Positions 9,625 through 19,808 of a stretch of DNA of 64,000 bases are shown piece by piece. The stretch is from contig CABZHY010000001.1 of assembly GCA_902525565.1 (NCBI GenBank), positions 124,001 to 188,000 on the forward strand. Reading direction: 5' to 3'. The stretch's first letter is position 1; the number at the start of each line of letters is the position of its first letter. Source of the stretch: an uncultured Pelagibacteraceae bacterium. Lineage in GTDB: Bacteria; Pseudomonadota; Alphaproteobacteria; Pelagibacterales; Pelagibacteraceae. The notes under the pieces were generated by a model, which was not told the origin of the DNA, searched no databases, and saw only the letters and a program-made list of their open reading frames with translations. The position numbers and the translations under genes are program-made.

Positions 9625-10778
9625 AAAAAAAAATTGCTATTCTTGGATCGACTGGTTCTATAGGAAAATATTTAATTGATATTATTTCTAAAGATAGAAA
9701 AAATTTTGAAATAATTTTGTTAACGGCTAATAAAAATTATAATACTTTATTAAAACAAGCAAAAAAATTTAAAGTCAAAAATATTATTATTTCTGATAAA
9801 GATAAATACTTAAAAATTAAAAATAAAAAAAAAATAAATATTTTCAATAATTATGATGAGTTAAATAATATTTTTAAGAAAGTTAAAGCTGATTATATAA
9901 TGAGTGCTATTTCAGGTATAGACGGTTTAGAGCCAACTTTTAAATCTATTAAACATACAAAAAAAATTGCAATTGCTAACAAAGAATCAATCATATGCGC
10001 ATGGAATATATTAGAGAAAGAATTAAAAAAAAATAAAACTAAATTTGTGCCTGCCGATTCAGAGCATTTTTCAATATGGTCTGTTTTAAATAATTCCAAT
10101 AAAAATAATATAGATAAAATTTTTATTACAGCATCAGGAGGACCTTTTTATAAATTACCTTTATCAAGATTTTCAAAAATAAAAATTAAAGATGCCATAA
10201 AACATCCAAATTGGAGCATGGGTAAGAAAATCTCTGTTGACTCAGCTACTATGATGAACAAAGTTTTTGAAATTATAGAGGCAAAAAATATATTCAATTT
10301 ACCAATTAAAAGATTAAAAATTTTAGTTCACGAAAAATCATATCTTCATGCAATTGTTAAATTTAAAAATGGTTTATCACATTTAGTAATTCATGATACA
10401 GATATGAAAATTCCAATTTTTAATACTTTGTATGAAAATAAAGATTATTATAGAAATTTAAATTATTTAAATTTTGATAAATTAAATCATCTAAATCTAG
10501 AAAAACCAAATTTGAAAAAATTTCCTTTAATAAAAATACTAAAAAAATTACCTTCAAATTCATCTTTGTACGAGACAGTTATAGTTTCAACCAATGATAC
10601 ATTGGTTAGTCTATTTTTAGAAAAAAAAATACATTTTAAATCTATATCTAAAATATTCTTCTCAATTATTAATAATAAAAAATTTTCAAAATTTAAATCA
10701 ATTATACCTAGAAATATAAATGATATAATAAATGTAAAAAATATTATACAAAAGGAAATTAATTCAAGATATATATAA
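9621..10778 (+). CDS. dxr: 1-deoxy-D-xylulose 5-phosphate reductoisomerase
   Basis: Second enzyme of the MEP isoprenoid pathway, converting DXP to MEP with NADPH. The 385 residues begin with the nucleotide-binding ILGSTGSIGKYLIDII and contain ANKESII, the metal-site segment VPADSEHFSIW and SVDSATMMNKVFEIIEA. Codons are extremely A-rich. Overlap with cdsA suggests coupling. ispDF of the same pathway is at 32552-33652. The intramembrane protease gene rseP, often next after dxr, is absent; bamA follows after 6 bases. Confidence 0.95.
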   Translation: MKKKIAILGSTGSIGKYLIDIISKDRKNFEIILLTANKNYNTLLKQAKKFKVKNIIISDKDKYLKIKNKKKINIFNNYDELNNIFKKVKADYIMSAISGIDGLEPTFKSIKHTKKIAIANKESIICAWNILEKELKKNKTKFVPADSEHFSIWSVLNNSNKNNIDKIFITASGGPFYKLPLSRFSKIKIKDAIKHPNWSMGKKISVDSATMMNKVFEIIEAKNIFNLPIKRLKILVHEKSYLHAIVKFKNGLSHLVIHDTDMKIPIFNTLYENKDYYRNLNYLNFDKLNHLNLEKPNLKKFPLIKILKKLPSNSSLYETVIVSTNDTLVSLFLEKKIHFKSISKIFFSIINNKKFSKFKSIIPRNINDIINVKNIIQKEINSRYI

Positions 10779-10784
10779 ACCCAT

Positions 10785-13028
10785 ATGATTAATCCGCATT
10801 ATAAAATTATATTAGTTGTTTTATTTAGTTTATTTAACATTATTAATTCTAATGCTGATATAATTAAGGATATTAAAATTTATGGAAATGAGAGAATTTC
10901 CAACCAGACAATTATATTATTTTCAAAAGCACAAATAAATGATGATATTGATAATGACGATTTAAATTTGTTCTTGAAAAGTTTATATGAAACAAATTTT
11001 TTTAAAGAAATTAGATTAGATTTTAAAGAAAACATTTTATCAATTTACGTAAAAGAAGAACCGATAATTCAATCAGTTATATTTAGAGGTATAAAGGCCT
11101 CTAAATTTATTGATCCATTAAAAAAAAATATTCAACTGAAGGATAGATCTTCTTATAAAGAAAGCATATTTTTTGAGGATAAAAGAAAAATTGAGCAAAT
11201 TCTAAGGTTAATGGGATATTATTTTTCTGAAATTTCCTCTTCAATTGAAGACTTGGGAGATAACAAAATAAACATAATTTATGATATAGACCTAGGTGGT
11301 AAAGCAAAAATTTCAAAAATTAATTTTACTGGAAACAAAATTTACAAAGATAAAAAACTTAAAAGTTTAATAGCAAGCGAGGAGTATAAATTTTGGAAAT
11401 TTATAAGTGGACGTAAATTTCTGAATGAAGATTTATTGAATATAGATAAAAAATTACTAAGAAATTTTTACCTAAACAATGGTTATTATGATGTTAAAAT
11501 TAATTCGTCTTTTGCAAAGCTTATTTCTGAAAATGAATTTGAATTAATTTTCAATATCAATGCAAATAAAAAATATTATTTTAATGATTTTGATTTAAAT
11601 ATTTCTAGTGATTATTCAAAAGAGAATTTTAATAAAATTTATAAACTTTTTGATAAATTAAAAGACAAACCTTATTCTATTAATTCAATAGATAAAATTT
11701 TAGAAATAATTGATGAAATAGTAATTTCTGAACAGTTTGAATCTATTAAAGCAACAGTAACAGAAAAAATAGTTGATAATAAAATAGATTTAATTTTTGA
11801 AGTTAAAGAAACAGAAAGGTTCTTTGTTGAAAGAATAAATATTTTTGGTAACAATGTTACAGAGGAAAAGGTTATAAGAAACCAATTGTTGATAGATGAG
11901 GGTGATCCTTATAATGAAATACTAAAAACTAAATCAATAAATAATATTAAAAGTCTTAATTTTTTTAGAAATGTTCAGAGTGAGATTGTAGAAGCTGAAA
12001 ATGAAAATAAGGTAATTAATATTACAGTTGAAGAAAAACCAACTGGTGAAATTACTGCTGGTGCAGGTGTTGGTACAGAGGGAAGCACTATAGTATTTGG
12101 CGTAAAAGAAAATAATTTTTTAGGTAAAGGTATTTCATTAGACTCTCATTTAAAACTTGCTGAGGAAGATATAAAAGGTAATTTTACTGTTACAAATCCA
12201 AATTTTAGAAATTCTGATAAAAGCATCTTTTTTAATGTTCAAGCTTTAGAAATAGATAAAATGTCAACTTCAGGTTATAAAACTAATAAGAGTGGTTTTA
12301 AAATAGGAACAGAGTTTGAGTATTATGACGATCTAAATTTGGGTATTGCTAATTCAAATTACTATGAAAAAATCTCAACAGATTCAACAGCTTCAGCTCG
12401 TCAACAAAAACAAAAAGGGAATTATTGGGATAGTTTTATTTCTCTAAATTTTATTCTTGATAAGCGAAACCAAAAATTTCAAGCCTCAAGAGGTTATTTA
12501 TCAAGATACGATATAGATCTACCTATTATCAGTGATACAAATTCTTTAATCAATAGGTTTAGCTACAAATATTATACTCAACTGTATAATGAAAATATTT
12601 CAAGTATTGGTCTGACACTAGGATCATCTTTTGCTTTGGATGACAATGATGTGAAACTTTCAGAGAGATTGTTTATACCATCAAATAAATTACGTGGCTT
12701 TGAAAGTGGTAAAGTTGGTCCAAAAGATGGAAATGATTTCATCGGAGGAAATTATTTAATGACTTTTAATATTTCATCCACTTTGCCACAGATATTGCCT
12801 AATTCTCAAGATACAGACTTTTCAGTTTTTTTAGATGTAGCGCATTTATGGGGAGTAGATTATGATTCGTCTATTGATGGAGAAGGGCCAATAAGAAGTT
12901 CTTTTGGATTGGGGTTAGATTGGTTTACAGTTATTGGTCCTGTAAGCTTTACTTATGCTCATCCAATATCAAAAGATACCAAAGATATAACTCAAGAGTT
13001 TAGTTTTAATTTAGGAACTACTTTCTAA
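10785..13028 (+). CDS. bamA: Outer membrane protein assembly factor BamA
   Basis: Essential Omp85 protein that folds beta-barrels into the outer membrane. The 747 residues start with a signal peptide (about residues 1-24, ending near SNADIIKDI), continue with a periplasmic POTRA region of about 400 residues (repeated patterns such as ISKINFTGNKIYKDKKL and VERINIFGNNVTEEKV), then GEITAGAGVGTEGS leading into the barrel, with LRGFESGKVGPKD in the loop-6 area and a terminal Phe. Length is normal. It sits between dxr and skp as in other Proteobacteria, without the usual rseP. Confidence 0.96.
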   Translation: MINPHYKIILVVLFSLFNIINSNADIIKDIKIYGNERISNQTIILFSKAQINDDIDNDDLNLFLKSLYETNFFKEIRLDFKENILSIYVKEEPIIQSVIFRGIKASKFIDPLKKNIQLKDRSSYKESIFFEDKRKIEQILRLMGYYFSEISSSIEDLGDNKINIIYDIDLGGKAKISKINFTGNKIYKDKKLKSLIASEEYKFWKFISGRKFLNEDLLNIDKKLLRNFYLNNGYYDVKINSSFAKLISENEFELIFNINANKKYYFNDFDLNISSDYSKENFNKIYKLFDKLKDKPYSINSIDKILEIIDEIVISEQFESIKATVTEKIVDNKIDLIFEVKETERFFVERINIFGNNVTEEKVIRNQLLIDEGDPYNEILKTKSINNIKSLNFFRNVQSEIVEAENENKVINITVEEKPTGEITAGAGVGTEGSTIVFGVKENNFLGKGISLDSHLKLAEEDIKGNFTVTNPNFRNSDKSIFFNVQALEIDKMSTSGYKTNKSGFKIGTEFEYYDDLNLGIANSNYYEKISTDSTASARQQKQKGNYWDSFISLNFILDKRNQKFQASRGYLSRYDIDLPIISDTNSLINRFSYKYYTQLYNENISSIGLTLGSSFALDDNDVKLSERLFIPSNKLRGFESGKVGPKDGNDFIGGNYLMTFNISSTLPQILPNSQDTDFSVFLDVAHLWGVDYDSSIDGEGPIRSSFGLGLDWFTVIGPVSFTYAHPISKDTKDITQEFSFNLGTTF

Positions 13029-13029
13029 T

Positions 13030-13536
13030 ATGCGTTATAGTATATATTTCATCATAATATTTATTTGTTTTTTCAATTTTTCAAAAGTTCTTGCTGAAAA
13101 TAAAATCGTATTTATAGATATTAATTTTATTTTACAGGAATCCAGGGAAGGAAAAAAAATTTTAAATGAATTAGATGATTTAAATAAGAAAAATATGAAA
13201 TATCTTGATGATGGCGCATCAAAGTTAAAAAAAAATGAACAAGAAATTATTAATTTAAAAAATATATTATCCGAAAACGAATATAAAAAAAAAATTAATT
13301 TATTTAAAGATGATGTAGACAAATACAATCAAAACAAAAAAAAAATATTAAATTCCATTGAAACTACTAAACAAAATAAAATGAATGTTTTCTTTAATAA
13401 TTTAAATATTGTAATGCGAAAATATATGCAAGAAAACTCCATTAATCTTATAATAGATAAAAAAAACGTTATTATGGCAAATAATAAAAATGATATATCA
13501 AAAGAAATTTTAGAATTATTGAACAATTATGAATAA
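13030..13536 (+). CDS. skp: Periplasmic chaperone Skp/OmpH family
   Basis: Probable periplasmic holdase for outer-membrane proteins. The 168 residues have a signal peptide (about 1-22), an N-terminal strand IVFIDINFILQESREGKKIL and a long charged, lysine-rich coiled coil, ending with a short segment resembling the OmpH C-terminal strand (INLIIDKKNVIMAN). Sequence identity in this family is low, so the call rests on length, architecture and the bamA neighbour. It starts one base after the bamA stop and overlaps fabZ by 8 bases. Confidence 0.85.
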   Translation: MRYSIYFIIIFICFFNFSKVLAENKIVFIDINFILQESREGKKILNELDDLNKKNMKYLDDGASKLKKNEQEIINLKNILSENEYKKKINLFKDDVDKYNQNKKKILNSIETTKQNKMNVFFNNLNIVMRKYMQENSINLIIDKKNVIMANNKNDISKEILELLNNYE

Positions 13537-13975
13537 ATTAACAAAAGACCAAATCAGAAACCTACTGCCACATAGAGAACCCATGCTATTAATTGATGAA
13601 CTTTACGATATTCAAAAACTTCATTCAGCTAGTGCGATAGTTAATGTTAAAAAAGATAGTTTCTTTGTTCAAGGTCATTTTCCTGACCAACCAGTAATGC
13701 CCGGTGTATTAATTGTAGAGTCTTTTGGTCAAGCCGCCGCAGCACTAACCGCCAATGGTTTAGACAAATCTACATATGAAAATAAATTAGTTTTCTTAAT
13801 GGGAGTAGAAAAAGCAAGATTTAGAAATCCTGTTATACCTGATTGTAAACTTATACTCAAAATTGAGGCTATAAGATCACATGGTAGAGTCTGGAAATAT
13901 AAGGGCGAAGCGTTTGTAGATGAAAGGAAAATGGCGGATGCTATTTGGTCAGCAACAATCGTTGATAGGAAATAA
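13529..13975 (+). CDS. fabZ: 3-hydroxyacyl-[ACP] dehydratase FabZ
   Basis: Hot-dog fold dehydratase of fatty acid elongation; it competes with LpxA for hydroxyacyl-ACP. The 148 residues include LPHREPMLLIDEL, the catalytic FVQGHFPDQPVMPGVLIVES with the His and, further on, Glu of the active site, and RFRNPVIPDC. It lies before lpxD, whereas in most Proteobacteria the order is lpxD-fabZ-lpxA. A 52-base gap separates it from lpxD. Confidence 0.96.
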   Translation: MNKLTKDQIRNLLPHREPMLLIDELYDIQKLHSASAIVNVKKDSFFVQGHFPDQPVMPGVLIVESFGQAAAALTANGLDKSTYENKLVFLMGVEKARFRNPVIPDCKLILKIEAIRSHGRVWKYKGEAFVDERKMADAIWSATIVDRK

Positions 13976-14027
13976 ATAGCAATAAATATTGATAACTTAT
14001 TTTTGATTGATTTGATAAAAGTTAATA

Positions 14028-15008
14028 ATGATCAATCCCTTTTTCAAAAATCATGGTCCAATATTACTTTCAAAAATAATTTCAACTTTAAATTTAGATA
14101 TTGATAAGATCAATAAAAATCAAAAAGTAAATGATATTAAAGATTTATATACCTCAGAAATTAATGATATAACTTTTTTACATTCCAAAAAGTATAAAGA
14201 TTTAGCTAAAAATACCAAAGCTTCTTTTTGCATCACAACAAACAATTTAAAAAATGAACTTTCTAAAAATTGTACTCCACTGATAGTCAAAAATGTATTG
14301 TTATCAACCTCAAAAATTACCTCAATATTTTATCCTCAAGCAATAGATGATCATTTCGATGACAGTTGTATTAATATTATTGATACAAAATTTAACGATA
14401 ATGTAAAATTTGGTGAGAATGTAATAATAGGTGATAATGTGGATATTGGAATTAACTGCAAAATTGGACATAATACAATTATTGAAAAAAACGTTTCCAT
14501 AGGAAATGAATGTTCAATTGGTTCAAATACAATTATAAGAAACACTATAATTAAAAATAATGTTAAGGTACTAGATAATTGTATTATTGGTAAACATGGT
14601 TTTGGTTTTTTTCCAATAAAAGATAATAATATTAGATACCCGCATATCGGCATCGTTTTAATTGAGGATAATTGTGAAATAGGATGTGGAGCTACTATTG
14701 ACAGAGGTTCAATGTCAAATACCGTGATTGGGAAAAATACTTATTTAGATAATCAAATACATATAGCTCATAATGTAAAAATTGGAGAAAATACTATTAT
14801 AGCTGGTCAAGTGGGTATAGCTGGAAGTACTGTAATTGGTAAAAATGTTAAAATAGGTGGCCAAGCTGGAATATCAGGGCATCTTAATATTGGAAACAAT
14901 GTAGAAATAGCTGGTGGTTCTGGTGTTATTAGAGATATCCCTGACAACACAAAAGTGATGGGTTATCCAGCAAAAAATATCAGAGAATTTTTAAGAGATA
15001 ATAAATGA
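14028..15008 (+). CDS. lpxD: UDP-3-O-(3-hydroxyacyl)glucosamine N-acyltransferase
   Basis: Third step of lipid A synthesis. The 326 residues comprise an N-terminal uridine-binding domain (to about residue 100) and a left-handed beta-helix of hexapeptide repeats ([32 protein letters not shown]), with the catalytic-region motif [13 protein letters not shown]. It overlaps lpxA by 4 bases. Only 52 bases precede it, with no clear promoter seen, so it probably belongs to the upstream envelope transcript. Confidence 0.95.
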   Translation: MINPFFKNHGPILLSKIISTLNLDIDKINKNQKVNDIKDLYTSEINDITFLHSKKYKDLAKNTKASFCITTNNLKNELSKNCTPLIVKNVLLSTSKITSIFYPQAIDDHFDDSCINIIDTKFNDNVKFGENVIIGDNVDIGINCKIGHNTIIEKNVSIGNECSIGSNTIIRNTIIKNNVKVLDNCIIGKHGFGFFPIKDNNIRYPHIGIVLIEDNCEIGCGATIDRGSMSNTVIGKNTYLDNQIHIAHNVKIGENTIIAGQVGIAGSTVIGKNVKIGGQAGISGHLNIGNNVEIAGGSGVIRDIPDNTKVMGYPAKNIREFLRDNK

Positions 15009-15787
15009 TAGATAAAACAGCTATAATTCACTCTAAAGCCAAGATTTCTAAAAATGTAAAAATTGGTCCTTATACTGTCATAGGTCCTAATGTTGAAATA
15101 GACGAAGAAACTGAAATTCAATCTCATGTTAATATTACTGGAAATACTAAAATTGGAAAAAATAATAAAATTTATCCATTTGCATCATTAGGAAATGATC
15201 CTCAAGATCTTAAATTTCAAGGTGAAGAAACAAAGCTAGAAATTGGTAACAATAATAAAATTAGGGAATATGTTACAATTAATCCAGGAACAAAAGGTGG
15301 TGGTGGATTAACAAAAGTTGGTAACAACTGTTTGTTTATGGTTTCAGCTCATATTGCTCATGATTGTTTTGTTGGAAACAGTGTAATTTTAGCAAACAAT
15401 GTACCTTTAGGAGGTCATGCACATATAGACGATAATGCCATTATAGGTGGTAATTCAGCAGTTCAGCAATATACCAGGGTAGGTAAGTATGCAATGATTG
15501 GAGGTATGTGTGGTGTAGTTAGAGATATAATTCCATATGGAATAGCACATGGTAACAGAAGTATTTTACAAGGTTTGAATTTAATAGGTTTAAGAAGAAA
15601 AAATATTCCAAATAAAGAAATAATGATTTTAAGTGATGCTTACAAAGAAATTTTTAAAAATGAAAACTTAACAGACAATTTAAATAATTTATCAAAAGAT
15701 TTTAAGAGTAATGGGCTAGTGGCAGAAGTTATTGGATTTATAGAAAAAGATAAGAAAAGACCAATTTGTACCCCATTTTCAAAATAA
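15005..15787 (+). CDS. lpxA: UDP-N-acetylglucosamine O-acyltransferase
   Basis: First step of lipid A synthesis, a trimeric beta-helix acyltransferase in the cytoplasm. The 260 residues show hexapeptide repeats ([14 protein letters not shown]), [15 protein letters not shown], the catalytic [11 protein letters not shown] and [14 protein letters not shown], then a helical C-terminal domain with [10 protein letters not shown]. Length is typical. The start overlaps lpxD by 4 bases and lpxI follows after one base. Confidence 0.97.
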   Translation: MIDKTAIIHSKAKISKNVKIGPYTVIGPNVEIDEETEIQSHVNITGNTKIGKNNKIYPFASLGNDPQDLKFQGEETKLEIGNNNKIREYVTINPGTKGGGGLTKVGNNCLFMVSAHIAHDCFVGNSVILANNVPLGGHAHIDDNAIIGGNSAVQQYTRVGKYAMIGGMCGVVRDIIPYGIAHGNRSILQGLNLIGLRRKNIPNKEIMILSDAYKEIFKNENLTDNLNNLSKDFKSNGLVAEVIGFIEKDKKRPICTPFSK

Positions 15788-15788
15788 A

Positions 15789-16574
15789 ATGATAGGTTTA
15801 TTTTTAGGTGATACAGATTTTTCAGAAATAGTTCTTAATAAAATAAAAAAACAAAAAAAAAAATATTTTATTATAGATTTTTCAAAAAATAATAAGTTTA
15901 ATAAAGATAAGAATTCTTTTAGAATAAGTATTGGAAGATTTGGAGCAATTATAGATTTAATCAAACAAAATAAATGTAAAAGAGTTTTGTTTGCAGGCAA
16001 AATTTCAAAACCAAATTTTTCTTCTTTAAGGTTAGATTTAAAAGGTATTTATTATATGCCAAGTGTAATTAGAGCAGCTAAAATAGGTGATGCGGCTATT
16101 ATTAAATCAATAATAAAAATTTTGAATAATGAAGGAATTAAAGTTATTAGCTCTGTATTTTTTAATCCAGAACTTACTTTAAAGAAAGGTTGTTACACTC
16201 AACTAAAGCCCAGTAAACAAGATTTGAAATCTATTAAAAAGGGGAAATTTTTTTTTAATAAAACTAAAAGTCTGGACCATATTCAAGCGTTAGTAGTTAA
16301 AGGGGATGAAATTTTAGCCAAAGAAGGTAAAGAGGGTACAAGAAAAATGTTATCAAAATTAAAGAAAAAATCAGATGGTATTTTAATTAAATTACCAAAA
16401 AAGAAACAAGATTTGAGAATGGACTTACCAACAATTGGTTTACAAACTTTTAAGGATATAAAAAAATATGGACTACGCGGTGTAGTTTTACAATCTAAAA
16501 AGAATATCTTTCTAGATAAACCAGAATGCATCAAATTTGCTAATAAAAACAAGATATTTATTAATATTATATGA
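15789..16574 (+). CDS. lpxI: UDP-2,3-diacylglucosamine pyrophosphatase LpxI
   Basis: Hydrolyses UDP-2,3-diacylglucosamine to lipid X, the alphaproteobacterial replacement for LpxH (DUF1009 family). The 261 residues contain MIGLFLGDTDFSEIV, ISIGRFGAIIDLIKQ, GDAAIIKSIIKIL, and the C-terminal DMRMDLPTIG-like segment (DLRMDLPTIGLQTF) with GLRGVVLQSKK. It is flanked by lpxA and lpxB, with a 4-base overlap to lpxB. Its presence means that the metallophosphoesterase at 52296 is not needed as LpxH. Confidence 0.93.
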   Translation: MIGLFLGDTDFSEIVLNKIKKQKKKYFIIDFSKNNKFNKDKNSFRISIGRFGAIIDLIKQNKCKRVLFAGKISKPNFSSLRLDLKGIYYMPSVIRAAKIGDAAIIKSIIKILNNEGIKVISSVFFNPELTLKKGCYTQLKPSKQDLKSIKKGKFFFNKTKSLDHIQALVVKGDEILAKEGKEGTRKMLSKLKKKSDGILIKLPKKKQDLRMDLPTIGLQTFKDIKKYGLRGVVLQSKKNIFLDKPECIKFANKNKIFINII

Positions 16575-17707
16575 AAAAAATATTCATACTCACAGGCGAG
16601 CCTTCTGGAGACAAATTAGCTTCAACAGTTATTTCTAAGTTAAAATCTCAAAATCCTGATATTGAATATTCATCTGTTGGTGGAAATCATTTAAAAAAAT
16701 TAGGAATAGAAAGTATTTTTAATTTAAATGAAATAACCTATCTAGGTTTCACGAGTATTTTATTAAATATATTTAAAATTAGAAATAAAATTAACCATAC
16801 TGTTAATGAAATAATAAAATTTAATCCTGATATATTATTTTCTGTTGACAGTCCTGATTTTACTATGAGAGTTGCTGAGAGAGTTAAAAAAATTAATACC
16901 AATATCAAAACAATTCACTACGTGGCTCCACAAGTCTGGATATGGAGAAAAAATAGAGTAAAAAAAATTAAAAAATTTATTGATCATATTCTATTATTAT
17001 TCGACTTTGAAAAAAAATATTTTGATGAAGAAAATATAAATAATACTTTTGTTGGACATCCATTAATTGAAAATAATAATGAAGATAATAAAAAAATTAT
17101 TGAAAATATAATTCCTAAAAATAAAAAAATTATTTCAATTTTTCCTGGAAGTAGAAAATCTGAAACAGACGCATTATTGAATATATTAATTGATTTTATA
17201 AAACTAATGAACAATAAACATAATGATTTTTACTTTTACTTCCATGCAACTCATGAAAATAAAAGTTTAATTTTGTCAGAAATTAATAAATTTAATATTG
17301 AAAATGTAGATGTTGTCTCAGATGAAGTTATTAAATCTAAAATTTTATCTAATTCCGTTTTTGCTGTATCTAAATCAGGTACTGTTTCATTACAAATTTC
17401 TAGCTCAAACATACCGTCAATAATTATTTATAAACTTAGTTTTATTAATTTTATGATATTTAAAATGTTAGTTAATGTTAAATTTGCAAACATAATCAAT
17501 ATAATCAATAATCGTGAAGTTATTCCAGAATTGCTACAAAATGAATGTAATGCTCATGAAATATATAGATCTGTAATTTATTTCTTAAAAAACCCTGACC
17601 TTATAAAAAAACAATTACTTGATTGTTCAAAAACATTAGAAGGAATTAGATCTAAAACTTCTTCTTCTGAAGAAGCTTGTTTAATTTTAAGAAATTATCT
17701 TAGCTAG
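16571..17707 (+). CDS. lpxB: Lipid-A-disaccharide synthase
   Basis: Inverting glycosyltransferase (GT19) that joins lipid X and UDP-2,3-diacylglucosamine. The 378 residues begin with IFILTGEPSGDKLAS and contain DSPDFTMRVAERVKK, HYVAPQVWIWRKNRVKKI, IISIFPGSRKSE and SKSGTVSLQISSSNIPSIIIYK, all typical. It ends the envelope block; its last 21 bases overlap the 3' end of gltX on the other strand, so the two transcripts converge with no spacer terminator. Confidence 0.96.
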   Translation: MKKIFILTGEPSGDKLASTVISKLKSQNPDIEYSSVGGNHLKKLGIESIFNLNEITYLGFTSILLNIFKIRNKINHTVNEIIKFNPDILFSVDSPDFTMRVAERVKKINTNIKTIHYVAPQVWIWRKNRVKKIKKFIDHILLLFDFEKKYFDEENINNTFVGHPLIENNNEDNKKIIENIIPKNKKIISIFPGSRKSETDALLNILIDFIKLMNNKHNDFYFYFHATHENKSLILSEINKFNIENVDVVSDEVIKSKILSNSVFAVSKSGTVSLQISSSNIPSIIIYKLSFINFMIFKMLVNVKFANIINIINNREVIPELLQNECNAHEIYRSVIYFLKNPDLIKKQLLDCSKTLEGIRSKTSSSEEACLILRNYLS

Positions 17708-19084
17708 TCTTTTTAAAACCTCATCTTTACCAAGTGCCATAATTATATCATATAAACCTGGTCCAAATTTTGATCCTGTTAAACTAATTCTTATAGGCTG
17801 ACCAATCCCTTTAAAATTTGTATCATTTGTTTTTATTAAATTATTTACCACAGGTTCTAGATTTTCCTTATTTAAATTTGTTATCGATGATAATTCTTTT
17901 ATAAATTCTAAAATAATTTTTTTAGCTTTATCATCAATCAATTTAAAATCATCCCTATTAAAGTTAACTTCATCATTGATGATGAATTTTGCATTATTAT
18001 AAATGTCTTCTAAGGTTTTCGCCTTATTTTTTAAAAATGATAATGACGATTTTACTTTAGGCTCTTTTTCATCTTGAATTTTTTCCTTATAGATTTTGCA
18101 GTATTCATCTAGAAATCGATAAAGATCGTTCTCATCCATTGTTTTTATATAATGCTCATTCATTGATAATATTCTGCTCATATCTAGTTTTGATGGCGAT
18201 TTACCAATACCTTCTAAATTAAAGTGTTCAATACTCTCATCTAAAGTAAATATTTCCTTATCTTGATATGACCATCCTAGTCTAAGTAAATAATTTCTTA
18301 ATGCATCAGGCATTATACCTTTTTTTGAGTAATCATCCAAAGTTGATGCATTATCTCTTTTTGAAAGTTTTTTACCTTCAATAGTATGAATTAATGGAAT
18401 ATGTGCGAATTCTGGAACATACCAACCCATTGCTTGGTATATTTGTATTTGTTTAAAAGTATTTATCTTATGATCATCTCCCCTAATTATGTGTGTCATT
18501 CCCATTTGATGATCGTCAACAGTCGCAGACAAGTTGTAAGTTGGTGTTCCATCATTTCTTAAAATTATAAAGTCTTCTATTGTATTATTTTCAATTTCGA
18601 CATCTCCTTGAACTAAATCCTTAAGTTTAGAATTTCCTTCTATTTTACTTTTAAATCTAATTACGGGTTTAATATCTTTAGGAGCATCTTTTTCATCAGC
18701 ATCTCTCCATTTTCTATTATAAATATAGGGCATTTTTTTTTGTCTAGCTCTTTTTTTTTGTTCGTCTATTTCCTCAGTAGAGCAGTAGCATTTATATGCG
18801 TTACCTTTTTTTAGTAATTCATTAGCAATTTTTATGTGATCTTTTATTTTTTGAGACTGAATATATTCTTCACCATCATACTGAATACCTAACCATTTTA
18901 ATGATTTAATAATTTGTATTTTGTGTTCCTCTTTGGATCTTTCTTTATCCGTATCTTCAATTCTTAGATGAAAAGTTCCTTTTTGATTTTTTGAGAACAA
19001 CCAATTAAATAAGGCAGTTCTAACCCCTCCAATATGCAGAGCTCCAGTAGGGGACGGAGCAAAACGAGTTGCAACTTTAGACAT
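17687..19084 (-). CDS. gltX: Glutamyl-tRNA synthetase
   Basis: Class I aminoacyl-tRNA synthetase for glutamate. The 465 residues carry the HIGH-type motif ALHIGGVRTALFNWLF near residue 18, RIEDTDKERSKEE, and the KMSKS-type motif KLSKRDNAST, followed by the helical anticodon-binding domain. The open frame begins at a TTG (19087), but the ATG at 19084 is the more natural start. It lies 22 bases downstream of lexA on the same strand and converges with lpxB. In relatives lexA and gltX are often separated by comEC, which is missing here. Confidence 0.95.
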   Translation of the reverse strand: MSKVATRFAPSPTGALHIGGVRTALFNWLFSKNQKGTFHLRIEDTDKERSKEEHKIQIIKSLKWLGIQYDGEEYIQSQKIKDHIKIANELLKKGNAYKCYCSTEEIDEQKKRARQKKMPYIYNRKWRDADEKDAPKDIKPVIRFKSKIEGNSKLKDLVQGDVEIENNTIEDFIILRNDGTPTYNLSATVDDHQMGMTHIIRGDDHKINTFKQIQIYQAMGWYVPEFAHIPLIHTIEGKKLSKRDNASTLDDYSKKGIMPDALRNYLLRLGWSYQDKEIFTLDESIEHFNLEGIGKSPSKLDMSRILSMNEHYIKTMDENDLYRFLDEYCKIYKEKIQDEKEPKVKSSLSFLKNKAKTLEDIYNNAKFIINDEVNFNRDDFKLIDDKAKKIILEFIKELSSITNLNKENLEPVVNNLIKTNDTNFKGIGQPIRISLTGSKFGPGLYDIIMALGKDEVLKRLAKIIS

Positions 19085-19106
19085 CAATGTTGTTTAGACT
19101 ATTTTT

Positions 19107-19784
19107 TTAGAAGTTTCTATATAAAGATACTAAAACTCCTTGAACTTTTACTCTATCAGGTCCAAAAATCTTAGTTTCATAGTTTCTATTGGCACTTTCA
19201 AGCGCTACAACTTTACCTTTTTTACGAATTCTTTTTAGCATTGCTTCATGCTCATCTATTAAAGCAACTACAATTTTACCATTATCAGCAGTATCGGTTC
19301 TTTTAATAATAACGGTATCACCTTCATGAATACCAGCTTCTATCATAGAGTCACCTTGAACCTTTAATCCAAAGTAATCACCATTTTTTTCTAAATTATT
19401 AGGTAGCGGAATTCTAGATACCTCATTTTGTATTGCTTCAACAGGTGTCCCTGCAGCAATTTTTCCAAGCACTGGAACTTCTACTTCATCAGAATTAGTT
19501 TGTTCTTCATCAAGCCCACCTTTAATCACACTAGGTGAAAAGCTATTATAAATATCGTTAGCAGAAGCTGTTTCTGGTAATTTAATTACCTCTAAAGCTC
19601 TTGCTTTATGAGCTAATCTTTTAATAAAACCTCTTTCCTCTAAAGCACTAATCAATCTATGAATACCTGATTTAGATTTTAAATTAAGAGACTGTTTCAT
19701 TTCTTCATATGAAGGAGATACGCCAGAACTCCTCAACTTCTTGTTGATAAATAAAAGAAGATTTTTTTGTTTTTTTGTTAGCAT
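19107..19784 (-). CDS. lexA: LexA SOS repressor
   Basis: Represses DNA-damage genes until RecA filaments trigger self-cleavage. The 225 residues have an N-terminal winged helix (LTKKQKNLLLFINKKL, then SGIHRLISALEERGFI), a linker, the cleavage site Ala111-Gly112 (KIAAGTPVEA), and the S24 peptidase dyad Ser146 (VQGDSMIEAG) and Lys184 (EAMLKRI). An alphaproteobacterial-type LexA box lies 24 bases upstream of the start, so it is autoregulated by inference. Upstream on the same strand is trpC; the moaC and moeA genes often between trpC and lexA are not present. Confidence 0.96.
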   Translation of the reverse strand: MLTKKQKNLLLFINKKLRSSGVSPSYEEMKQSLNLKSKSGIHRLISALEERGFIKRLAHKARALEVIKLPETASANDIYNSFSPSVIKGGLDEEQTNSDEVEVPVLGKIAAGTPVEAIQNEVSRIPLPNNLEKNGDYFGLKVQGDSMIEAGIHEGDTVIIKRTDTADNGKIVVALIDEHEAMLKRIRKKGKVVALESANRNYETKIFGPDRVKVQGVLVSLYRNF

Positions 19785-19808
19785 AAGAACAAATATCGTA
19801 CAAATAAT

